Source: Kiritimatiellia bacterium
GTDB taxonomy: Bacteria; Verrucomicrobiota; Kiritimatiellia; RFP12; UBA1067
DNA: 10,229 nucleotides
Assembly (NCBI GenBank): GCA_024405335.1
Contig: JAKSOX010000054.1
Coordinates: 1 to 10,229 of the forward strand
Reading direction: 5' to 3'
A model generated the notes under the pieces. It ran no database searches, was not told the origin of the DNA, and was given only the letters and a program-made list of their open reading frames with translations. Positions within the stretch are counted from its first letter, which is position 1. The number at the start of each line of letters is the position of its first letter. Positions 1 through 5,080 of the stretch are shown piece after piece. A program made the position numbers and the translations under genes.

Positions 1-315
1 CATCCTCTCAGACCAGCTAATCGTGAGCCTTGGTGGGCCGTTACCCCGCCAACAAGCTGATGATGCGCGAACCCCTCCTCGAGCGGGAGCCTTGCGGCCC
101 CCTTTAGCGCTCCGACGATGTCGTCGGGCGCCACATCCGGTATTAGCCGTCGTTTCCAACGGTTTTCCCCAACTCAAGGGCAGGTTGTTCACGTGTTCCT
201 CCCCAATCCGCCACTCTCACGGCCGAATATTGCTATCCAGCCGATCCCGTTCGACTTGCATGCCTAATCCACGCTACCAGCGTTCGTTCTGAGCCAGAAT
301 CAAACTCTCAGAAAA
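1..315 (-). rRNA. rrs: 16S ribosomal RNA, 5' portion (partial)
   Basis: The reverse complement of 308..289 reads AGAGTTTGATTCTGGCTCAG, the conserved 5' block of bacterial 16S rRNA (E. coli positions 8-27). It is followed by AACGAACGCTGG, a CATGCAAGTCGAACG block, a GGCTAATACCGGATG-type block, and at the window edge GGCTCACGATTAGCTGGTCTGAGAGGATG-like sequence, known from helix 11-12. The mature 5' end is placed near 315 by counting seven bases upstream of AGAGTTTG; it is not sharply defined. The gene continues off the left edge, so about the first 315 of roughly 1,500 nt are present. GGATTAGGCATGCAAGTCGA suggests Kiritimatiellota. Open reading frames over this stretch on either strand are shadows. 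Confidence 0.97.
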
Positions 316-331
316 AGAATTTGTTTTGTTT

Positions 332-351
332 GGAACCCCTCGCGGGGCTCC
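332..351 (-). other. GNRA-capped hairpin in the 16S leader
   Basis: On the minus-strand RNA, GGAGCCCC and GGGGUUCC form an eight-pair stem (one G-U pair) closed by a GCGA tetraloop of the GNRA type. It lies about 16 nt upstream of the mature 16S 5' end. Inference: it may help pre-16S folding or processing, or insulate the leader. A normal processing stem would pair the leader with sequence 3' of 16S, which is outside the window. Confidence 0.5.
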
Positions 352-444
352 GGGCATCGCACAAATTTCCATTGTGTTCCGCGTCCCTTCCGGCGGAAGC
401 TTCCGCTTCCTCGTTCCGGGTCCGCGTTCTTTCGGCACCATCTC

Positions 445-456
445 TTCTCAAAGATC
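445..456 (-). promoter_or_regulatory. boxA-like antitermination motif in the rRNA leader
   Basis: The minus strand reads GATCTTTGAGAA, resembling the rRNA boxA core (around TGCTCTTTGA/AACA) bound by NusB-S10 in antitermination complexes. It lies about 40-50 nt downstream of the predicted transcription start and about 130 nt before 16S, where boxA normally sits. The match is to the CTTTGA core only, and the upstream TGC is not matched. Confidence 0.4.
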
Positions 457-496
457 GACTCGCTCCCGCGCCGGCGCCTGGCCGGATTGGTCGCAA

Positions 497-566
497 CGGG
501 GGGGTAGTATACTAAAACGGCCTCTCCGGCGCAAGGGGGAAAACGAAAAAAGTTCAAATTTTTTCC
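497..566 (-). promoter_or_regulatory. rRNA operon promoter with UP-like element
   Basis: Reading leftwards, TTGCGC (534..529) and TATACT (511..506) are separated by exactly 17 nt, a good sigma-70-type pair. Upstream, 540-566 is an A/T-tract region (GGAAAAAATTTGAACTTTTT on the minus strand) at about -40 to -65, the place of an UP element that contacts the RNA polymerase alpha C-terminal domain. Between -10 and the likely start (G at 497, nine bases after TATACT as in E. coli rrnB P1) lies ACCCCCCC. GC-rich discriminators are typical of stringently controlled rRNA promoters. The transcript would have a leader of about 180 nt. Confidence 0.75.
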
Positions 567-571
567 GCGGC

Positions 572-601
572 CGGAAAACCCCGTTTTTTCGGGCTTTTCC
601 G
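572..601. repeat. Imperfect 12-bp inverted repeat upstream of the rRNA promoter
   Basis: Arms CGGAAAACCCCG (572-583) and CGGGCTTTTCCG (590-601) flank six T (584-589) and pair at 11 of 12 positions. In minus-strand RNA the loop is six A. It lies immediately upstream of the UP-like element. It could be a backup terminator stopping read-through from the Bat-like operon, though no clean U-run follows the stem on the minus strand. The structure is clear; the function is inferred. Confidence 0.45.
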
Positions 602-644
602 CCGCGAAAGTTGTGCACGGCTAACAAACGGGCGTTCCCGCCGG

Positions 645-684
645 AAAAAAACGCCGCCGCCAAGACGAAAAAAGGCCCGCGGCG
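645..684 (-). terminator. Candidate intrinsic terminator of the Bat-like operon
   Basis: Six bases after the stop codon of the VWA gene, CGCCGC (684..679) can pair with GCGGCG inside GGCGGCGGCG (661..652), and the 3' arm is followed directly by seven T (651..645). Stem plus T-tract fits rho-independent termination. The loop is long, about 17-20 nt, so this is a moderate call. Confidence 0.45.
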
Positions 685-689
685 AAGCA

Positions 690-1739
690 TCACAACAGGC
701 GTCTGGATGCCGCCATCTGGATTGATATGGCCGCCAGCACGAGTGCCGCGCCCCACAACAGGAACGGAGGGAAGAATTCGCGGTAGCGCTGGTAGGTCGT
801 GCGGTCGAGCGTCGTTTTCTCGAGCGAGTCGATTTCCTCGAGCGCCGCCTTGAGCCCGTCCGCGTCGTCCACCGCGAAATAGCGGCCGCCCGTCGTCTTC
901 GCGATCGACTTGAGCTGGGATTCGTCGAACGCCATGTCCGCGTACGCCACCGTCCAGCGGCCGAATGCGTCCTTGACGCGGCACGGCACGCGGCGCGACT
1001 TCGTGCCCACGCCGATCACGTACGCCTTGATGCCCATCTTCGCGGCCGCTTCCGCCGCCTGCGCCGGCTCCACGGCGCCCGTGTTCGAAACGCCGTCGGA
1101 AAGCAGGATGACGATCTTCGATTTGACTTCGGCGTTTTTGAGGCGCGCGAGGGCCATGCTGAGTCCGTCGCCCACGGCCGTCATCGTCTCTTCTGGATCC
1201 ACGGGATTCCCCTGCGCGTCGAACGACTGCGAAGGAATCTCCACCCCCTTGAGCACGTGCAGCAGCGTTTCGTGGTCCGCCGTGAGCGGCGCCCGGCTGG
1301 AGGCGTACCCGCCGAACGTCACCAGTCCAATCAAATCGTCCGGGCGCGAAGCGACGAACGTCGCGAACATGTCCTTCACCACGTCCAGGCGCGTTTTGCA
1401 GTCCGCGAGGCTCGTGACGTCCTTGGGCGACAGGTCGAGCGCGTCCATCGAGCCGGACACGTCCACCGTCATCGCGATGGCGATCGCGTCCACGTTCCGC
1501 CGGTCGCGGCCGAGCGGCTGGCGCGGACGCGCCGCGGCCAACACCAGCGCCGCCGCGCCCGCCAGGAAAAGCCACGGCGCGAGGCCCGCCGCCTTCGCGC
1601 GCCAGCCCGCCGTGCGCGCGGGCAGCCGCCGCACCGCCGAGAACCGGATGCCGCTCTTGCGGCCGCGTCGCAGCAGCCGCCACGCCGCCGCGGCAAGCGG
1701 CAGCGCCATCAAAAAGCACCATGGCCACGCGAAGTTCAT
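690..1739 (-). CDS. BatA-like VWA-domain membrane protein
   Basis: This 349-residue protein belongs to the BatA/VWA family of aerotolerance-type or MoxR-associated membrane proteins, whose VWA domain faces the periplasm and binds a divalent metal. Visible parts are an N-terminal hydrophobic helix (about 4-20), a second helix (52-70), a VWA domain from about 83 with the MIDAS motif DVSGS at 93-97, the MIDAS threonine in TAVGDG (187-192), LLSDG with D215, and a C-terminal helix (about 324-343). This layout is typical of BatA/BatB. The start is ATG at 1739, with GGGGAGG ending six bases upstream. It overlaps the stop of the preceding gene by 4 nt (ATGA), so translation is probably coupled. A candidate terminator and then the rRNA promoter follow. 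The substrate or partner is unknown, and no MoxR ATPase or DUF58 gene is beside it here. Confidence 0.88.
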   Translation of the reverse strand: MNFAWPWCFLMALPLAAAAWRLLRRGRKSGIRFSAVRRLPARTAGWRAKAAGLAPWLFLAGAAALVLAAARPRQPLGRDRRNVDAIAIAMTVDVSGSMDALDLSPKDVTSLADCKTRLDVVKDMFATFVASRPDDLIGLVTFGGYASSRAPLTADHETLLHVLKGVEIPSQSFDAQGNPVDPEETMTAVGDGLSMALARLKNAEVKSKIVILLSDGVSNTGAVEPAQAAEAAAKMGIKAYVIGVGTKSRRVPCRVKDAFGRWTVAYADMAFDESQLKSIAKTTGGRYFAVDDADGLKAALEEIDSLEKTTLDRTTYQRYREFFPPFLLWGAALVLAAISIQMAASRRLL

Positions 1740-2653
1740 TCGGCGCCTCCCCGCGGCGCGTCGACCGCGTCCGCTTTCAGGTAGCCGCGCGCGCTGTCCG
1801 TGGCGCCGTCGGCCATTTCGGGCGTCGCCTCCACGCCCGCGAACTTCACCAGGTCGGCGGATTCGAGGAATTTCCGCAACGCCTCGCGGTTGCCGAGCGC
1901 CGACGCGCCGTCGCCAGTCGCGCGCAGGAATTCCTCCGTCGTCATGTTCGGCGCCTTCACGCCGTACTTGCGCTCCACGTAGCGCCTCACCACCATCGTG
2001 AGCTCCACGTAGAAGTCCTTGTAGAATCCGCGCCCCGGCAACCCCTTCTTCAGCAGCTTGTCCAGCTCGTAGTAGGCGCGCTGGAGCGGACTCATCTTGT
2101 GCACGCGCACGGCCTCGCGGATTTTCCGCGTCGCCCAAACGGCCGCGCCGGCCAGCAACGCCAAGGCGCACAGCGCGGCGGCGATCTGGCCCGCCAGCCG
2201 CCAACTCAAGGGCGGCAGGTCTTTCTTGGGGTCGATTTCCATGCCGCCCGTCACGACTTCGCGCGCCGCGGGACCCTCGAACCGCACCGGCGCCGTGTAG
2301 AAGTCGCCCACCACGAAGGGCTTGATCCCGTACTTCTTCGCGCACGGCTCGGGCACGAGACGCCACCGCGACACGAGCGTCGTCGTGCCGTCGGAATCCG
2401 TCAACGGCGGCTCCGGGAAATCCTCGGACACCGAAAAGCCGCGGAACCGGTCGCGCAGATCCGGCAGCGCCGGCTTCTTTTCGCCGGGCGCCGAAATCGT
2501 GAGCGTCACGAAAAAGTCGCGCGCGACGTCCACGCGGTCCGGCTGGGAAACGACCGTCACCCGGACGTCGCCGCGCCCGAGTTCGACCGTCTGCGCCGCC
2601 GTCGCGCCACATGCGCAAAGGAACGCCGCCGCAAATGCAACCACTGATTTCAT
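1736..2653 (-). CDS. BatD/DUF4381-like single-pass membrane protein
   Basis: This 305-residue protein has a signal peptide (1-20, probable cleavage after ATAA), a beta-rich extracytoplasmic region (about 21-148) starting VELGRGDVRVTVVSQPDRVDV, one transmembrane helix (about 152-175), and a cytoplasmic helical domain (about 188-270) with LQRAYYELDKLLKKG and TTEEFLRATG. An N-terminal beta domain, one helix and a TTEEFL-type tail resemble BatD/DUF4381 proteins that accompany BatA. The assignment is by pattern, not alignment. The gene is first in a two-gene unit and overlaps the VWA gene by 4 nt. No Shine-Dalgarno lies at normal distance; a strong -10 ends eight bases before the ATG, suggesting a leaderless mRNA. 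No in-frame alternative start exists in the 27 bases upstream. Confidence 0.72.
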   Translation of the reverse strand: MKSVVAFAAAFLCACGATAAQTVELGRGDVRVTVVSQPDRVDVARDFFVTLTISAPGEKKPALPDLRDRFRGFSVSEDFPEPPLTDSDGTTTLVSRWRLVPEPCAKKYGIKPFVVGDFYTAPVRFEGPAAREVVTGGMEIDPKKDLPPLSWRLAGQIAAALCALALLAGAAVWATRKIREAVRVHKMSPLQRAYYELDKLLKKGLPGRGFYKDFYVELTMVVRRYVERKYGVKAPNMTTEEFLRATGDGASALGNREALRKFLESADLVKFAGVEATPEMADGATDSARGYLKADAVDAPRGGAE

Positions 2654-2660
2654 GCCGTCA

Positions 2661-2689
2661 AGTATAACACAATCTCCTCTTGATTTCCA
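2661..2689 (-). promoter_or_regulatory. Promoter of the BatD/BatA-like operon
   Basis: On the minus strand TGGAAA (2689..2684), a 17-nt spacer and TATACT (2666..2661) form a sigma-70-like promoter, with TGT before TATACT giving an extended -10. Transcription would start near 2654, at or next to the ATG at 2653. Its -35 shares bases 2684-2685 with the -35 of the divergent tRNA promoter. Confidence 0.6.
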
Positions 2690-2708
2690 CCGGCGTTTGT
2701 GGCATAAT
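2680..2708 (+). promoter_or_regulatory. Promoter of tRNA-Lys
   Basis: TTGATT (2680-2685), a 17-nt spacer and CATAAT (2703-2708), with TG at 2700-2701 forming an extended -10, drive plus-strand transcription starting near 2715. That is about 15 nt before the tRNA 5' end. No second tRNA follows, so the transcript is probably monocistronic. Confidence 0.6.
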
Positions 2709-2729
2709 GTGCGCCGTTTTCAACCCCAT

Positions 2730-2805
2730 CGGACTGTAGCTCAGTTGGTAGAGCACGACACTTTTAATGTTGGGGTCGCGGGTCCGATCCCCGCCAGTCC
2801 GACCA
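2730..2805 (+). tRNA. tRNA-Lys(UUU)
   Basis: A complete 76-nt cloverleaf. The acceptor stem pairs CGGACTG (2730-2736) with CAGTCCG (2795-2801). The D stem is GCTC/GAGC (2739-2742, 2751-2754). The anticodon stem is CGACA/TGTTG with loop CTTTTAA and anticodon TTT at 2763-2765. The variable loop is GGGTC. The T stem is GCGGG/CCCGC, with discriminator A and an encoded CCA (2803-2805). The anticodon UUU reads AAA and AAG lysine codons. Two oddities: it begins with C1-G72, and the T loop is TCCGATC, with C where U55 (pseudouridine) is almost universal. The 3' CCA lies one base from the stop codon of the convergent HNH gene. Confidence 0.95.
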
Positions 2806-2806
2806 T

Positions 2807-3103
2807 TCACCCTTCGGGGAACAGCCCTTCCAGAATCCGTTCGGCCGGCGTGTATGCCTTTTTGGCGTTGTTGCACGCTTTGCAGCACGGCACGCAATTC
2901 CCCCGCGTCGATTTGCCGCCGCGCGCCACCGGCACCACGTGGTCCATCGTGAGGTTTTCCGCCCCGACCCGTTCGCCGCAGTAATGGCAAACGCCTTTGG
3001 CGAGCTGCGCGCGCCACCAGTCCGTCGCGCGAAGCGCGCGCGCCTTTTCGCGCTCGCGTTTCACGTGGACTGGATCGGGCGCGAGATCGAGCCAGTCGCT
3101 CAT
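2807..3103 (-). CDS. Small HNH endonuclease-like protein
   Basis: This 98-residue protein is made of one HNH/zinc-knuckle domain. CHYC (39-42) and CCKAC (73-77) give the four-cysteine zinc site. The active-site motif is MDHVVPVARGGKS (53-65) with D54-H55, followed by N69 and CNNAKKAYTP (77-86). A short charged helical N-terminus (about 11-35) precedes it. HNH folds cut nucleic acid with one metal ion. No methylase, specificity subunit, integrase or phage gene is nearby, so it resembles the small stand-alone HNH proteins of unknown role that recur in many bacteria. The start ATG at 3103 overlaps the ftsH stop by 4 nt (ATGA), with GGAG five bases upstream inside ftsH. It is probably translated by coupling and is last in the unit. 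Confidence 0.85.
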   Translation of the reverse strand: MSDWLDLAPDPVHVKREREKARALRATDWWRAQLAKGVCHYCGERVGAENLTMDHVVPVARGGKSTRGNCVPCCKACNNAKKAYTPAERILEGLFPEG

Positions 3104-5067
3104 GCCTTCTCCGGCGGAGGTTCGGACGATTCGTCGTCCGCGGGCTTCCCGGCGGACGGCGCCGCGGACGCCGCCTTCGCGTCCTCGTGCGGACGCTCGA
3201 GGCCGAGCAGTTTCTCGACGTCGCGCCCGTCCATCGACTCCTGCTCGAAGAGCGCCTTCGCCAGCGTCTCGAGTTTGCCGCGGTTTTCGGCAAGAAGCTT
3301 TTCGGCCTTCGCGTAGGCCGCGTCGATGAGCGCCTTCACTTCGGCGTCGATGCCCTCGGCCGTCTTCGCCGAATACGGCGGCGACTGCTCCTCGCCGGAA
3401 AACGGACTCGGCTCCTGGAAGGACTGGAACCCGTACGTCTCGCACATGCCGTAGCGGCACACCATGTCGCGCGCGATTTCCGTGGCCTGCGCGATGTCCT
3501 GCGCTGCGCCCGTGGAGATGTCGCCCGTGAAGAACTTCTCCGCCACGCGCCCGCCGCAGCAAATGCACATTTCGTCGACGAAATAGCTGCGCGTGCGGTT
3601 CAGCACGTCTTTTTCCGGCAGGGCCATCGTGGCGCCCAGCGCGCGTCCGCGCGGAATGATCGTCACCTTGTGGAGCGGATCGGCGTTCGGCAGCAGAAGC
3701 TGCAGCAGCGCGTGCCCCGCTTCGTGCCACGCCGTCGTTTCGCGGTCCTTCTGCGAGAGGTTGGCGCTCTTGCGCTCGCGTCCCCACAGCACCTTGTCGC
3801 GCGCCTCTTCGAGAATCGCCTGCGTGACGCCGTCCAGATTCTGGCGCACCGCCAACAGCGCCGCCTCGTTCAGCAGGTTCGCGAGATCCGCGCCGGAAAA
3901 GCCGGGCGTGCCGCGCGCGATGCGCGAAAGGTCCGCGTCCGGCGCGAACTTGATCTTCTTGCCGTGCAGCTTCAGGATTTCTTCGCGGCCCTTGAGCGTG
4001 GGCAGGTCCACGTATATCTGCCGGTCGAAACGGCCGGGGCGCAGCAGCGCCGGATCGAGCACGTCGGGCCGGTTCGTCGCCGCGATGATGATGATGCCCT
4101 CGTTCGCGTCGAAACCGTCCATCTCCACGAGCATGGCGTTCAGCGTCTGGTCGTTGCTGCGGCCGGTGAACGCGCTCGCGCCCATGCGCTTCGCGCCCAC
4201 GGCGTCGATTTCGTCGATGAACACGAGGCACGGCGCGGCCTTCTTCGCCTGGTCGAACATGTCGCGCACGCGGCTCGCGCCCACGCCCACGAACATTTCC
4301 TCGAAGTCGGAGCCGCTGATGGAGAAGAACGGCACTTTCGCCTCGCCCGCGATCGCCTTCGCGAGCAGCGTCTTGCCCGTGCCGGGCGGTCCCACCATCA
4401 GCACGCCCTTCGGAATGCGCCCGCCGAGTTTCGAGAACTTGCCCGGCGCCTTCAGGAACTCCACGATTTCCTGCACTTCTTCGCGCGCCTCGTCCACGCC
4501 GGCGACGTCCTTGAACGACAGCCGCTTCTTGCCCTTTTCCTCGTTGAGCATGCGCGCCTTCGACTTGCCGAATCCGAACGGACCGTTCGCGCCGCCCATC
4601 TTGCGGTAGCAGATGAACCACAAAAGCCCCACGAAAAAGGCCATCACCAGCAGCTGCTGCACGAAGGACCCGAACATCGGCTCCTTTTCCTTGAGCGGAC
4701 AGTTTATGCCCTGCTCGATGAACACGTCCTGCCAGGCCGCGTTCTCGCCCGGCGCCAGCCGCACGCGGAACGCCGCGTTCGTGCCGTGGTCGTCCATCTT
4801 GCCCAGGAAATACGTGCTCGCGGAATCTTTCTCGCGGATGCGCACGACTTCCTTCACGGCGTCCATCATCACGAGGTCGTGGAATTCCGTTTCCGAAATG
4901 TCGCGCACCTTCGCCTCGGCCGGCGCGCTCAAAAACCGCATCGCCAGCAACGTCGCCAGCACCAGCGCCAGCACGAACCATCCCGACCGGCCCGTCCCCA
5001 TCGAAGGCGCCTTGGGCGCCTCCCGCGGCGTGCGCGGCTTCCGCGCGTTTTCGTTCATGTCGCCCAT
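3100..5067 (-). CDS. ftsH: ATP-dependent zinc metalloprotease FtsH
   Basis: Full-length FtsH (655 aa), a membrane-anchored AAA+ protease that extracts and degrades membrane and cytosolic proteins as a hexamer. In order: transmembrane helix 1 (about 30-47), periplasmic domain (48-132), helix 2 (134-153), AAA+ module with Walker A GPPGTGKT (226-233), pore motif MFVGVG (258-263), Walker B LVFIDE (281-286), second region of homology TNRPDVLDPALLRPGRFDR (331-349, arginine fingers R346 and R349), and the protease with HEAGH (448-452) and third zinc ligand D524. The last ~30 residues are a Pro/Glu/Ala tail. All catalytic residues are present. The stop codon overlaps the HNH start, and the GH10 stop is 13 nt upstream, so it is likely co-transcribed with the xylanase. 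The start may be ATG 5067 or the in-frame ATG at 5058. Confidence 0.97.
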   Translation of the reverse strand: MGDMNENARKPRTPREAPKAPSMGTGRSGWFVLALVLATLLAMRFLSAPAEAKVRDISETEFHDLVMMDAVKEVVRIREKDSASTYFLGKMDDHGTNAAFRVRLAPGENAAWQDVFIEQGINCPLKEKEPMFGSFVQQLLVMAFFVGLLWFICYRKMGGANGPFGFGKSKARMLNEEKGKKRLSFKDVAGVDEAREEVQEIVEFLKAPGKFSKLGGRIPKGVLMVGPPGTGKTLLAKAIAGEAKVPFFSISGSDFEEMFVGVGASRVRDMFDQAKKAAPCLVFIDEIDAVGAKRMGASAFTGRSNDQTLNAMLVEMDGFDANEGIIIIAATNRPDVLDPALLRPGRFDRQIYVDLPTLKGREEILKLHGKKIKFAPDADLSRIARGTPGFSGADLANLLNEAALLAVRQNLDGVTQAILEEARDKVLWGRERKSANLSQKDRETTAWHEAGHALLQLLLPNADPLHKVTIIPRGRALGATMALPEKDVLNRTRSYFVDEMCICCGGRVAEKFFTGDISTGAAQDIAQATEIARDMVCRYGMCETYGFQSFQEPSPFSGEEQSPPYSAKTAEGIDAEVKALIDAAYAKAEKLLAENRGKLETLAKALFEQESMDGRDVEKLLGLERPHEDAKAASAAPSAGKPADDESSEPPPEKA

Positions 5068-5077
5068 CTCCGAAAAA
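5068..5077 (-). promoter_or_regulatory. Ribosome binding sequence deciding the ftsH start
   Basis: The minus strand before ftsH reads TGAGGATTTTTCGGAGATG. GGAG abuts the first ATG (5067) but lies nine bases before the second in-frame ATG (5058), a good spacing. GAGGA, which overlaps the GH10 stop, lies ten bases before the first ATG. Position 5058 is a serious alternative start, giving a protein three residues shorter. Confidence 0.5.
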
Positions 5078-5080
5078 TCC

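Noticed and set aside
326..853. 175-codon plus-strand frame across the rRNA leader
   Set aside because: It spans the rRNA promoter and the end of the VWA gene in antisense; composition and lack of domains indicate chance.
448..1728. Long minus-strand frame overlapping the VWA gene and the rRNA promoter
   Set aside because: It is a shifted reading of the VWA gene that runs through the terminator and promoter; there is no domain in this frame, while the VWA frame has a complete MIDAS.
169..2213. Shared 13-mer CCAACTCAAGGGC in 16S (169-181) and the BatD-like gene (2201-2213)
   Set aside because: A 13-base match within 10 kb is expected by chance and there is no flanking similarity, so it is not an attachment site or repeat.
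2810..2819. CCC-TTCG-GGG hairpin just after the tRNA as a terminator
   Set aside because: The stem is only three pairs, no T-run follows, and the bases encode the conserved-looking end of the HNH protein.
2730..3103. tRNA plus adjacent HNH gene as an integrated element (attachment site at the tRNA 3' end)
   Set aside because: No integrase, no direct repeat of the tRNA 3' end elsewhere in the window, and the HNH gene is translationally coupled to ftsH.
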